Positions 1-6,987 of a stretch of 16,478 nt of DNA are shown piece by piece. The notes under the pieces are model-generated. The model was not told the origin of the DNA and did not search any database. It saw only the letters and a list, made by a program, of their open reading frames with translations. Position 1 is the stretch's first letter, and the number at the start of each line of letters is the position of its first letter. The translations under genes and the position numbers were made by a program. The DNA comes from Oscillospiraceae bacterium (GTDB lineage: Bacteria; Bacillota; Clostridia; Oscillospirales; Acutalibacteraceae): NCBI GenBank assembly GCA_902761265.1, contig CACWJV010000019.1, positions 1-16,478 on the forward strand, in the 5' to 3' direction.

Positions 1-438
1 TTGCAGCGCGATGGCGAGCGCCACTGTGAACGCAGTCGTATCGCTGCCCGTTCCGAAAGATACCCCTGTGGCAAGCCCTTCGGGCAGATTGTGCACCGCG
101 ATCGCCGACACAAACAGCAAAACCTTGTGCCGGTGCGCTGCGTCGCCGCCGTCGGCAAACAGCCGCGTCTCAATCTTCGGCAGCAGCCGGTCAAAGGCAT
201 TCAGGCACACCCCGCCGCACACCGCACCGCCGATCAGATGCAGCGCCGCCGTTCGCCCGCCGCAGTCAAACACCGGCAAAAACAACCCGACCGCAGCCGC
301 CGCCAGCATCACGCCCGCCGCGGCGGACATGGTAACCGTCTCAAAGGAACGCGACACGCCCTTGAGCACATAGCCGGCCAGCGCGCCGAAGATCGTCGCT
401 CCGCCGACGCCCAGCGCCGTCAGAAGCACCACTTGCAT
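1..438 (-). CDS. ZIP-family metal transporter, partial (C-terminus beyond window edge)
   Basis: This is probably a ZIP (ZupT/GufA-like) carrier importing zinc or other divalent metals across the cytoplasmic membrane. Reading from an ATG at 438 gives 146 residues with no stop before the edge. Hydrophobic stretches lie at about 3-25, 33-57, 64-87 and 106-125, and a fifth begins near 134. The metal-site motif HNLPEGLA is at residues 116-123 (H116, N117, E120), and the sequence breaks off in ALAIALQ, just where the second ZIP helix motif would follow. The start is supported by an AGAGGTG ribosome site 7-8 bases upstream. The linker at 88-105 contains HRH, typical of the variable loop before TM4. 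It lies downstream of polA in the same direction, but two terminators intervene, so it is probably transcribed separately; I see no convincing promoter at 439-525. Metal specificity cannot be read from this fragment. Confidence 0.85.
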   Translation of the reverse strand, partial: MQVVLLTALGVGGATIFGALAGYVLKGVSRSFETVTMSAAAGVMLAAAAVGLFLPVFDCGGRTAALHLIGGAVCGGVCLNAFDRLLPKIETRLFADGGDAAHRHKVLLFVSAIAVHNLPEGLATGVSFGTGSDTTAFTVALAIALQ

Positions 439-530
439 ACCATCACCTCTTACGGTAAGATATGCGAAGAGAGGGAAACGGGTGCATGGATGGGCCAGGG
501 ACGAGAGATTTTGCATCCATCGTTTGTTTC

Positions 531-567
531 AAAAACAAAAACGGCACCTGCAACTGCAGATACCGTT
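531..567 (-). terminator. polA intrinsic terminator, duplicated copy
   Basis: This is the exact second copy of the same hairpin and T-tract (hairpin 541-566), created by the 80-bp tandem duplication. Any polA transcript reading through the first terminator meets this one before the transporter gene. Confidence 0.85.
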
Positions 568-610
568 GTCTGTTTCGAATCGGTTGTGCATGCAAAAACG
601 TCGCAGTTTC

Positions 611-647
611 AAAAACAAAAACGGCACCTGCAACTGCAGATACCGTT
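611..647 (-). terminator. polA intrinsic terminator, first copy met by polymerase
   Basis: On the minus strand ACGGTATCTGC, loop AGTT, GCAGGTGCCGT forms an 11-bp stem (two G-U pairs in RNA) at 621-646, followed by a run of five T, G and five T. It lies about 95 bp past the polA stop. Confidence 0.85.
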
Positions 648-713
648 GTCTGTTTCGAATCGGTTGTGCATGCAAAAACGTCGCATACGCGGACAATTTT
701 TTCCCATTGGAAC

Positions 714-743
714 AGGGCCGGCGTGTCGGCCCTTGGCCCTTAT
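714..743. repeat. CCCTTGG heptamer remnant and hairpin at the polA stop codon
   Basis: On the plus strand AGGGCCG (714-720) and CGGCCCT (727-733) form a perfect 7-bp inverted repeat. It runs into two CCCTTRK-type heptamers (730-736, 737-743), the second of which contains the polA TAA. The same TAAGGGCCAAGGGCCGA string directly follows the stop of the ECF-S gene, where the heptamer array is longer (6271-6305). Confidence 0.6.
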
Positions 744-3352
744 TCTTTCGCCTCATACCACGTTTTGCCGCAGTGGACGTCGCACAGGAGTTTGACGGAG
801 AGCGAAACCGCCTGCTCCATCTCCTGCCGCAGCAGATCGGCAGCCCTGTCCGCTTGCAGCAGCGGACATTCCACAATCAGTTCGTCGTGCACCTGCATGA
901 TGAGTCTCGCTGCAGGAAGTTCTTCCTTGAGCCTTCGACGGACGTGTACCATCGCAATCTTGATAATATCCGCGGCGGTGCCCTGTACGGGCATGTTGCG
1001 CGCCACACGTTCGCCGAACGCCTGCAGCATTTTGTTGGACGCCGTCAGCTCGGGCAGATAGCGACGGCGGTGGAAGATTGTTTCGGCGTAGCCTTTGTCA
1101 CGCGCCGTTTCCACCACGTCGTGCATATAGCGGTCGATGCCGCTGTAGTGCGACAGATAGCCTTTGATATAGGCGTCCGCCTCCTTGCGTGTGACGCCGA
1201 TATCCTTTGCGAGTGAAAACGCGCCGATGCCGTAAACGATGCCGAAATTGACCGCCTTGGCGCGCGAGCGCAGCAGCGGCGTGACCATAGAAAGCGGCAG
1301 CGAGAACACCTGCGACGCAGTGATGGCGTGGATATCGTCGCCGTTGTTGAACGCCTGCTTCATCTTTTCGTCGTCCGCAATCGCCGCCAAAACACGCAGC
1401 TCGATTTGGGAATAGTCGGCATCCACCAGCGTCATCCCTTCTCCCGCCGAAAAGAATCGGCGTATTTCTCGCCCTTCGGGATAGCGCACGGGAATATTTT
1501 GGAGGTTCGGCTCCAGCGACGAGATGCGGCCTGTGCGCGTTTCGGTCTGATTGAGACGTGAACGGATCCGGCCGTCGGGTTCAATCTCCTTGAGCAGTCC
1601 GTCACAATAGGTCGATTTGAGCTTGGAAAGCGTGCGGTAGCGCAAAATGTCCGCCACAATCGGGTAGTCATAGGACAGCGTTTCGAGCACCTCGGCGGAG
1701 GTGGACCAGCCGCTTTTGGTTTTCTTTTTCGCCGGAAGACCTAACTTTTCAAACAGCGCTTCGCCGAGCTGTTTGGGCGAATTGAGGTTAAAATGGAAGC
1801 CGGCTTCGTCAAAGATTTTCGTTGTCAGTTCGTCGATCTTGGCGCCCAGCTCCCGGCCGTAGACTTCGATCTGCCCGCGGTCGGCGGCAAAACCGGTGTG
1901 CTCCATTTCCGCCAGCACCTCGCACAGCGGCAGCTCGATTTCCCGGAGCAAAAAGTCCTGTTCGTTTTCGTGGATCTGTTCGAGCTGCAATGCGCTCACG
2001 CGCCGCAAGACCGCCGCGCCCTGCGCCGCCGGTTTCAGCGTTTCGCTGCAGGAGAGCGTCGGCACCGGCACCGCCAGCTCCCCAGCAAGACGCAGCAGAT
2101 CGTAGGCGTTGGCCGACGGGTTGAGGATATACCCGGCAAGCGTGGTGTCGAGCGCGAGATTTTGCATCGTCCAGCCCTTGCGCAAACAGTACCGGTAAAG
2201 GTCTTTGGCGTCGCAGGTGTATTTTTTCCACGCACCTTTGAAAAACGCTTCGCTGAACGTATCAAAATCGAAGCAGTCCGCCGGGACATACAGTACCGTT
2301 TCCCCGCCGTTTTCCTGCATGGAAAAACAGAACGCGGCAAGGCTTTCGCCCTCGAAAAGAGCGGTGAAATACGCTTCGCCGGCGTTTTTCAGCTTGCCCA
2401 AAAGGCCCATCAGATCGCGCTCTTCGCGTATCGTCACTGCCGGCTGCGGCGCGGCGGCTTCCGCTTCGGCGGCCGGCTGCGGCATCGCCGTCAGACCGAG
2501 CTTTTCGATGGTGGAAAACATTTCGAGCTTTGCCAACAGCCGGATCGCCGCGCCCGGGTCGCCCTTCGTCGGTGCATAGGCGGCAAGGTCCGTTTCAATC
2601 GGCGCGTCGAGCACGATGGTGCCGAGCGTCCGGCTCAAAAACGCGCTGTCCTTGCCGGCACGCAGCTTTTCGCGCACGCCGGCTTTTACGTCCAGCTCGT
2701 CGAGGTGGTCATAGATATAGTCGATGGTCTCATACTGTTGGATCAGCGTACCGGCGGTCTTTTGCCCGATTCCGGCAACGCCCGGGATATTGTCGGAGCT
2801 GTCGCCCATCAGCGCCTTGATCTCGATCATGCCGTGGGGAGATACCCCGTATTCTTCGCGGAGTTTCTCTTTGTCATAGGCGGTTGTCACAGCGCGTCCC
2901 ATCTTGGTGGCGGCGAGCAGCACGGTCGTGTTGTCGCTGACAAGCTGCAGCGCGTCGCGGTCGCCGGTGGCTAAAAAGCAGCGGTCATCCCCCTTGCATT
3001 GCGCCGACAGGGTGCCGAGGATATCGTCCGCCTCGAAGCCCTCTTTTTCCACAATCGCGTAGCCGAGGTCGCAAAGCAATTCTTTCAGCAGCGGCATCTG
3101 CGTCCGCAGCTCCGGCGGCATCCCTTTGCGGCCGGCCTTGTAGCCGTCGAACAGTTTGTGGCGGAAGGTCGGCGCGTGCAGGTCAAACGCGATCGCCACA
3201 TGGTCGGGCTCGCATTCTTCCTTGAGGCGCAGCAGAATATTCATAAAGCCGAAAATGCCGTTGGTAAACTGTCCGTCCTTGGTGGTCAGCAGTTTGATGC
3301 CGTAAAACGCGCGGTTGACGATGCTGTTGCCGTCGATCACCAGTAAACGCAT
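740..3352 (-). CDS. polA: DNA polymerase I
   Basis: The family A repair polymerase fills gaps and removes Okazaki primers. The 870 residues match the family's usual length. An N-terminal 5'-3' exonuclease domain occupies about 1-290 (VIDGNS with D7, FEADD 106-110, GDSSDN 183-188). A middle 3'-5' exonuclease-like domain (about 305-440) lacks the acidic DxE motif: YFTALFEG stands where DTE is expected, so proofreading is probably absent, as in Bacillus and Taq enzymes. The polymerase domain shows motif A DADYSQIELRVLA (644-656), motif B RSRAKAVNFGIVYG (695-708) and motif C MQVHDELIVE (819-828). The frame extends 22 codons further upstream, but the ATG at 3352 is preferred because it starts the conserved MRLLVIDGNS and follows a GGGAGGAG ribosome site. 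It is divergent from dus. Confidence 0.97.
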   Translation of the reverse strand: MRLLVIDGNSIVNRAFYGIKLLTTKDGQFTNGIFGFMNILLRLKEECEPDHVAIAFDLHAPTFRHKLFDGYKAGRKGMPPELRTQMPLLKELLCDLGYAIVEKEGFEADDILGTLSAQCKGDDRCFLATGDRDALQLVSDNTTVLLAATKMGRAVTTAYDKEKLREEYGVSPHGMIEIKALMGDSSDNIPGVAGIGQKTAGTLIQQYETIDYIYDHLDELDVKAGVREKLRAGKDSAFLSRTLGTIVLDAPIETDLAAYAPTKGDPGAAIRLLAKLEMFSTIEKLGLTAMPQPAAEAEAAAPQPAVTIREERDLMGLLGKLKNAGEAYFTALFEGESLAAFCFSMQENGGETVLYVPADCFDFDTFSEAFFKGAWKKYTCDAKDLYRYCLRKGWTMQNLALDTTLAGYILNPSANAYDLLRLAGELAVPVPTLSCSETLKPAAQGAAVLRRVSALQLEQIHENEQDFLLREIELPLCEVLAEMEHTGFAADRGQIEVYGRELGAKIDELTTKIFDEAGFHFNLNSPKQLGEALFEKLGLPAKKKTKSGWSTSAEVLETLSYDYPIVADILRYRTLSKLKSTYCDGLLKEIEPDGRIRSRLNQTETRTGRISSLEPNLQNIPVRYPEGREIRRFFSAGEGMTLVDADYSQIELRVLAAIADDEKMKQAFNNGDDIHAITASQVFSLPLSMVTPLLRSRAKAVNFGIVYGIGAFSLAKDIGVTRKEADAYIKGYLSHYSGIDRYMHDVVETARDKGYAETIFHRRRYLPELTASNKMLQAFGERVARNMPVQGTAADIIKIAMVHVRRRLKEELPAARLIMQVHDELIVECPLLQADRAADLLRQEMEQAVSLSVKLLCDVHCGKTWYEAKE

Positions 3353-3386
3353 AGGATCTCCTCCCGATGTGCAAGTTATCTTATTT

Positions 3387-3395
3387 ATTATAGCA
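3387..3395 (-). promoter_or_regulatory. Extended -10 promoter for polA
   Basis: The minus strand reads TGCTATAAT, a consensus -10 (TATAAT, 3387-3392) with the TGN extension (3393-3395). There is no good -35 at 17 bp. It lies about 35 bp upstream of the polA start. Confidence 0.65.
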
Positions 3396-3432
3396 TATTT
3401 TTCGCAAAAGAGGTGCATTTTTCGAAAGTTTG

Positions 3433-3441
3433 TGGTAAAAT
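3433..3441 (+). promoter_or_regulatory. Extended -10 promoter for dus
   Basis: TGGTAAAAT (TGN plus TAAAAT at 3436-3441) lies 31 bp before the dus GTG. The hexamer at 17 bp spacing (GTGCAT, 3413-3418) is a poor -35. Two direct copies of ATTTTTCG (3397-3404, 3417-3424), 20 bp apart, lie between this and the polA promoter. Confidence 0.5.
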
Positions 3442-3471
3442 GTTTTGCAGTATAAAAAAGGAGGAGACGCC

Positions 3472-4452
3472 GTGAAGCTTGGAAAACTGGACCTCGACGG
3501 ACGCACCGCCGGACTTGCGCCGATGGCGGGTGTGGCGGACATGGCGTTTCGTGAGCTGTGCCGCAGCTACGGCGCGAGCTATGTGGTCAGCGAGATGGTC
3601 AGCAGCAAGGGGCTGACGATGCACGACCGCAAAAGCCAAAAGCTGCTGTTGCTTTCCGACAAAGAGCGTCCCGCGGCGGCGCAGCTATTCGGCAGCGACC
3701 CGCAGATTATGGCGGAATCGGCGCGCAAGGCGCTCTCGTTTGCGCCGGACGTAATCGATATCAATATGGGCTGCCCCGCCCCGAAAATCGCCGGCAACGG
3801 CGGCGGCTCCGCCCTGCTCAAGGATCCCGTGCTCGCCGAACAGATCATCCGCGCAGTGGTGCAGGCAGTCGATCTGCCGGTCACGGTGAAGATCCGCGTC
3901 GGGTGGGATGACGACAATATCAATGCCGTTGAAATGGCAAAGCGTGCCGAAGACGCCGGCGCGGCGGCCATCGCCGTCCACGGCCGCACGCGGCAGCAGA
4001 TGTATGCGCCGCCGGTACGTACCGGGCTGATTGCCGAAGTCAAGCGCAATGTGTCGATCCCGGTCATGGCAAACGGCGACATTATCGACGGCCCGTCGGC
4101 TGCAAAGATGCTGGAGGAAACCAACGCGGACTATCTGCTCGTCGGGCGCGGCGCGCTCGGGCGGCCGTGGGTGTTTCAGCAGATCGAAGCCTATCTCAAA
4201 CACGAAGTGCTTTTGCCCGAGCCGCCGGTGGCGGAACGCATGCGCGTGATGGTACAGCATATCAAAACGATCTGCGATTACAAAGGTGAACGCATCGGCA
4301 TCCGCGAAGCGCGCAAGCACGCCGCGTGGTATATCCGCGGCATCCGCGGCGCAGCGGCGTATCGGCAGCGCGTGGGTGCGCTGGCCTCCATTGAAGAGTT
4401 GGAGAGGTTGGCGTATGAGATCGCTGTTCAGTCAACAGTCAGCAGTCAATAG
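3472..4452 (+). CDS. dusB: tRNA-dihydrouridine synthase (DusB type)
   Basis: This FMN-dependent enzyme reduces uridine to dihydrouridine in the tRNA D-loop. The 326-residue TIM barrel shows APMAGV (16-21), catalytic Cys101 in NMGCPAPK, the KIRVGW strand (lysine about 140), HGRTR (170-174), NGDI (about 201-204) and GRGALGRPWVF (225-235), all Dus hallmarks. I chose the GTG at 3472 because AAAAAGGAGGAG lies just upstream and the protein then begins VKLGKL; the frame is open to a TTG at 3445, but that start would place the ribosome site inside the gene. The last eight residues (QSTVSSQ tail) and the TAG stop are encoded by CAGTCAA heptamer repeats, so the native C-terminus may have been altered. 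Convergent with the glycosyltransferase gene; they share a terminator. Confidence 0.95.
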   Translation: MKLGKLDLDGRTAGLAPMAGVADMAFRELCRSYGASYVVSEMVSSKGLTMHDRKSQKLLLLSDKERPAAAQLFGSDPQIMAESARKALSFAPDVIDINMGCPAPKIAGNGGGSALLKDPVLAEQIIRAVVQAVDLPVTVKIRVGWDDDNINAVEMAKRAEDAGAAAIAVHGRTRQQMYAPPVRTGLIAEVKRNVSIPVMANGDIIDGPSAAKMLEETNADYLLVGRGALGRPWVFQQIEAYLKHEVLLPEPPVAERMRVMVQHIKTICDYKGERIGIREARKHAAWYIRGIRGAAAYRQRVGALASIEELERLAYEIAVQSTVSSQ

Positions 4453-4455
4453 TCG
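4429..4455 (+). repeat. CAGTCAA heptamer array spanning the dus stop codon
   Basis: The units are CAGTCAA (4429-4435), CAGTCAG (4436-4442), CAGTCAA (4443-4449) and TAGTCG (4450-4455). The period is exactly 7, and the dus stop TAG is the start of the degenerate last unit. Confidence 0.75.
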
Positions 4456-4468
4456 CCCGCAGATACAG

Positions 4469-4494
4469 CAAAACCGCCCGGGTGGGCGGTTTTG
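4469..4494. terminator. Bidirectional intrinsic terminator between dus and the glycosyltransferase gene
   Basis: CAAAACCGCCC (4469-4479), loop GGGT, GGGCGGTTTTG (4484-4494) is a perfect 11-bp stem with A and T tracts built into its base, so it can act on both strands. It directly abuts the minus-strand stop at 4495. Confidence 0.9.
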
Positions 4495-5907
4495 TTATGT
4501 TTCAGTTTCGGTTTTGGATTTCTGCTGTTTCCTGACCAGCTTCTCATACCGTTTCTTTTGCATCGCTTTTGTAACCGGCGAAGACAGCACGCCAGCAGCA
4601 ATGCCGAGGATCCACACATACTTCCAGCCAGCCAGAAGCCCGAACAACACAAGCACCGCACAGGCGATCAACCAATAAAGGAGCTGCGTTCTGCCGTTCG
4701 CTTTGTTCAGTTCCGCGATCATATCAAAACCGTCTGAAGGATGCGGCGCAGTTTCAATAAAGTCTGCTGCACCTGCCGTGCCCGCGCACGCACGGAAGTC
4801 CTCGCTGCATTGCTTTGCGCCTTCTTTATATGTACCGTTGCCCAGCACTTCCATCACCGCGGCGCGGATGCCGGCGACGGAATCATCTTTGAGCGCCACG
4901 CCTGCGCCGATCTCCTTCGTCCGTTTTGCAACGGCGTGCTGCTCGCTTGTCTGCGGATACAGGACCATCGGCGTTGCCATATACAGACTTTCACTTACGC
5001 TGTTCATCCCGCAGTGGGTAAGGAACACGTCCGCCCGGGAAAGCACGTCGAGCTGATCCACATAAGGGTACACGCGCACATTGTCCGGCAGCGGTTCCAG
5101 CGTGCGGCTGTCGATCGTATGGCCGCAGGAAATGATGACGTCCACGTTCTGATTTCGCAGCGCTTCGATGCAACTGCTATAGAACCGGGGTCGGTCATTG
5201 ATCACTGTACCCATCGAAATATAGACAAGCGATTTTTCTTTTTCTTTCTTCGGTTCGGCTTTTGAAAACACGGACGGCCCGACAAAGAGATAATGGTCGG
5301 AAAAGCTTTCGGCATACGGCTGAAAACGCCTGGACGTATAAACGATCGAATCGGTCTGATTATCGCTTTGCACCAGTGACAGCGCGTTTTTGACCTGATA
5401 GCCGTATGGATGCAGCGTCTTCAGTGCCTTCGAGATTTTCGGCAGGCCGAAGATCATATCCGCCAGTTCTTTCGGTGACTGCTTCATATACCCCGAAGAG
5501 ACTTGATTGAAGGCGAATGTGCTGGTAGACACCACCATCGGCACATGGTGCTTCCATGCGTTCAGCTTGCCCCAGAAGCAGACGGAATCCGTATAGACGA
5601 CGTCAGGCTGAAAGGTTTTGAATTCCGTGTCAAGAAAAGCATCCATACGCAGCGTGATACGAATATCCTGGATCGTCATTTCCGTTGTAGATACATTTTT
5701 CAATCCGCTCTCTTCGCGTTCTGTTAAATCCGGAAGAAACGCATCGCAGGAAACAAACACCGCGCCTGTCGCTTGGATTTTTTCTTCAAATTCACTGAAG
5801 GAATAAAAGCGGACCGCATGTCCGCGCCGTACCAGCTCGGCCACGACCGGCAGCATCGGGTTGGTGTGCCCGTGCGCCGGGATGCAGAAGCAGGCGATGT
5901 GTTTCAT
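4495..5907 (-). CDS. Family-1 (MGT/YjiC-like) UDP-glycosyltransferase with C-terminal membrane hairpin
   Basis: The protein probably transfers a sugar from a nucleotide-sugar donor to a small acceptor or lipid. Its 470 residues have a GT-B fold. The N-terminal acceptor half begins MKHIACFCIPAHGHTNPML, with the family's HGHTNP (12-17) and P100-D102. The linker VYISMGTV (228-235) leads to the donor half, with THCGMNSVSESLYMATPMV (297-315) and the PQTSEQ loop (318-323), the nucleotide-sugar site. Soluble MGT enzymes end near residue 395; here a further 75 residues add two hydrophobic segments (about 409-427, 430-447) and a very basic tail (KKRYEKLVRKQQK), suggesting peripheral membrane anchoring with the catalytic domain in the cytosol. 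Its ATG overlaps the TGA of the AbrB-like gene (ATGA), implying translational coupling. The acceptor is unknown. Confidence 0.85.
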   Translation of the reverse strand: MKHIACFCIPAHGHTNPMLPVVAELVRRGHAVRFYSFSEFEEKIQATGAVFVSCDAFLPDLTEREESGLKNVSTTEMTIQDIRITLRMDAFLDTEFKTFQPDVVYTDSVCFWGKLNAWKHHVPMVVSTSTFAFNQVSSGYMKQSPKELADMIFGLPKISKALKTLHPYGYQVKNALSLVQSDNQTDSIVYTSRRFQPYAESFSDHYLFVGPSVFSKAEPKKEKEKSLVYISMGTVINDRPRFYSSCIEALRNQNVDVIISCGHTIDSRTLEPLPDNVRVYPYVDQLDVLSRADVFLTHCGMNSVSESLYMATPMVLYPQTSEQHAVAKRTKEIGAGVALKDDSVAGIRAAVMEVLGNGTYKEGAKQCSEDFRACAGTAGAADFIETAPHPSDGFDMIAELNKANGRTQLLYWLIACAVLVLFGLLAGWKYVWILGIAAGVLSSPVTKAMQKKRYEKLVRKQQKSKTETET

Positions 5908-6122
5908 GCGTCATCGCCGTCCTTTCCCGCAAAGGTCTTGCCGATCAGCTCCGCAAACGCCGCTTTCGGCGGAATCGCGATCCCGCGGCGCACGTCGCCG
6001 AACAGCATCAGCGTGTCACCCGGGTGGATATCGAACAGTTCACGCGCCTGCTTGGGGATGACGATCTGCCCTTTTTCACCGACCGTGGCTGTCCATGCAT
6101 ATTGCCCTTCTCTTTCCTTCAT
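5904..6122 (-). CDS. AbrB/MazE/SpoVT-type DNA-binding regulator
   Basis: This is a 72-residue swapped-hairpin transition regulator. WTATVGEKGQIVIPKQARELFDI (10-32) is the classic AbrB core, with GQIVIPK at 18-24, followed by HPGDTLMLFGD. The ATG at 6122 is preferred over upstream in-frame starts because the promoter -10 and the operator-like repeat lie upstream of it and GGGGTG precedes it; the ribosome site is weak. The gene overlaps the glycosyltransferase start by 4 bp. A perfect 9-bp inverted repeat overlaps its -10 element, so autorepression of the two-gene operon is the simplest reading. No toxin gene of the MazF type is adjacent, so antitoxin function is unlikely. Confidence 0.85.
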   Translation of the reverse strand: MKEREGQYAWTATVGEKGQIVIPKQARELFDIHPGDTLMLFGDVRRGIAIPPKAAFAELIGKTFAGKDGDDA

Positions 6123-6137
6123 TGCACACACCCCAAA

Positions 6138-6164
6138 AGTATGATTTGTATAACTAATCATACT
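6138..6164. promoter_or_regulatory. Operator-like inverted repeat over the AbrB-operon promoter
   Basis: AGTATGATT (6138-6146), 9-bp spacer, AATCATACT (6156-6164) is a perfect inverted repeat. Its right arm contains most of the -10 hexamer (6157-6162), a position suited to repression. The binding protein is inferred to be the AbrB-like product. Confidence 0.65.
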
Positions 6165-6185
6165 ACCGTTCGGCAGAATTGTCAA
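6157..6185 (-). promoter_or_regulatory. Consensus housekeeping promoter of the AbrB-glycosyltransferase operon
   Basis: The minus strand carries TTGACA (6180-6185), a 17-bp spacer and TATGAT (6157-6162). The -10 lies about 35 bp upstream of the ATG at 6122. Confidence 0.85.
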
Positions 6186-6194
6186 GAGGACAAA

Positions 6195-6218
6195 GAAAAA
6201 AGCCGATCAGGGATCGGC
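6195..6218 (-). terminator. Intrinsic terminator of the ECF-S gene
   Basis: The minus strand carries GCCGATC, loop CCT, GATCGGC (6202-6218) followed by six T. It insulates the next promoter, whose -35 begins about 10 bp downstream. Confidence 0.85.
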
Positions 6219-6270
6219 ATGTTTCCCTTCGCGGCAGAAACGTTGCTATCGCCCGACGCGCCCGGCGCGT

Positions 6271-6305
6271 CCCTCGGCCCTTGGCCCTTAGCCCTTGGCC
6301 CTAAA
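6271..6305 (-). repeat. CCAAGGG heptamer array spanning the ECF-S stop codon
   Basis: Five consecutive 7-bp units on the minus strand read TTTAGGG, CCAAGGG, CTAAGGG, CCAAGGG, CCGAGGG. The gene's last codons (RAKG) and TAA stop fall inside. A GACGCGC/GCGCGTC hairpin follows, resembling the arrangement after polA. Confidence 0.75.
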
Positions 6306-6896
6306 TACCAGCTTCGCATACAGTTTGCGCAGGCCGCCGCGGAAACACAGCAGCAGCGCAAGCGCAGCGCCGAGTGCCGCCTGCAAAATCTCATACGGCA
6401 GCTTCAGCCAGGCGTATTCCGGCGTTGCATAGAGGAACGCACGCCCGAGGGAATAGCCCACGACCATAAGCGCGCCGCCGATCACGGTACCGATCGTTGA
6501 TGATGCGAGCGGGTGTTTTTTCATCACATAGTGCGCAAACACGGAGATGATCACCGCCTGCACGCCGTGGCTCGCAAGCGACACGAACATCGGCAGCGGA
6601 TAGAACAGCAGATCGCCGAGGAACGACCCGACGCCGCCCACAAGGAACGCGCCCAACGGGTCCAGCAGAACCGCCGCCATACAGATTGCCACGTCGCACA
6701 GATACAGGTGTCCGCCCGGCACGGGGATGGAAAACGAGCAAAGCGCGACTGTGGCGGCCATGAACATGGCCGTGGTGGTCAGCCAGAGCGTCGTGTGCTT
6801 TGCGTTGATCGGATGCCGCGCAGCGGCCACCTCTTGCGGCGCTCCCTTGGGGGGATCTGTCACCGCAGGTGTCTGACGGGATTTCTGCGATTGCAT
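6288..6896 (-). CDS. ECF transporter S component (substrate-binding membrane subunit)
   Basis: This 202-residue membrane protein resembles the small ECF-type vitamin-binding subunits (PF07155-like). After a 35-residue hydrophilic N-terminus come about five or six hydrophobic segments (38-58, 66-88, 87-100, 105-124, 133-150, 168-185). SIPVPGGHLYLCDVAICMAAVLLDPLGAFLVGGVGSFLGD (56-95) has the family's layout of a PGG turn, a charged D68, and a Gly-rich helix ending in GD. Such proteins bind a vitamin and pair with a shared EcfT/EcfA energizing module, which is not in this window. I placed the start at the second ATG (6896), after AAGAGGTGAATGAT; the ATG at 6914 would bury that site. A divergent MocR-family regulator suggests pyridoxine/B6 as substrate (PdxU-like), but this is inference from neighbourhood only. 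Confidence 0.8.
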   Translation of the reverse strand: MQSQKSRQTPAVTDPPKGAPQEVAAARHPINAKHTTLWLTTTAMFMAATVALCSFSIPVPGGHLYLCDVAICMAAVLLDPLGAFLVGGVGSFLGDLLFYPLPMFVSLASHGVQAVIISVFAHYVMKKHPLASSTIGTVIGGALMVVGYSLGRAFLYATPEYAWLKLPYEILQAALGAALALLLCFRGGLRKLYAKLVFRAKG

Positions 6897-6908
6897 ATCA
6901 TTCACCTC

Positions 6909-6937
6909 TTGCATTTTTTCTGCGTTTAGTATATACT
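6909..6937 (+). promoter_or_regulatory. Promoter of the MocR-type gene
   Basis: TTGCAT (6909-6914), 17-bp spacer, TATACT (6932-6937). The -35 overlaps the start-proximal leader of the divergent ECF-S gene. Confidence 0.7.
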
Positions 6938-6938
6938 A
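6927..6938. promoter_or_regulatory. Palindrome TAGTATATACTA shared by both divergent promoters
   Basis: This perfect 12-bp palindrome contains TATACT on both strands, so it can supply the -10 element of the rightward promoter and, at 6928-6933, that of the leftward promoter (whose -35 is poor). A factor bound here would control both genes; the MocR-type protein is the obvious candidate. Confidence 0.55.
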
Positions 6939-6987
6939 TGTCTGACCCTATAAAAAGTACCAGTAAAGGAGTTTTTTATAAGACCAG

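Larger units (their letters stand above)
526..685. repeat. Perfect 80-bp tandem duplication (two copies)
   Basis: Positions 526-605 and 606-685 are identical base for base and directly abut. Each unit carries one complete minus-strand terminator hairpin plus 38 bp of flank that ends in the palindrome TTGCATGCAA region and TCGCA. Perfect identity implies a recent duplication, or an assembly artefact. No protein-coding signal is seen in the unit. Confidence 0.95.

Noticed and set aside
1..795. 264-codon open frame on the plus strand
   Set aside because: It is antisense to the ZIP transporter, crosses the tandem repeat (repeating its own peptide) and enters polA; Arg/His/Gln-rich, no ribosome site or family features.
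1793..2974. 393-codon plus-strand open frame
   Set aside because: It lies wholly antisense to polA, whose motifs are unmistakable; high GC removes stops from the opposite strand.
5904..6122. Antitoxin of a MazEF-type toxin-antitoxin pair
   Set aside because: The fold fits AbrB/MazE, but the coupled partner is a 470-residue glycosyltransferase, not a toxin.
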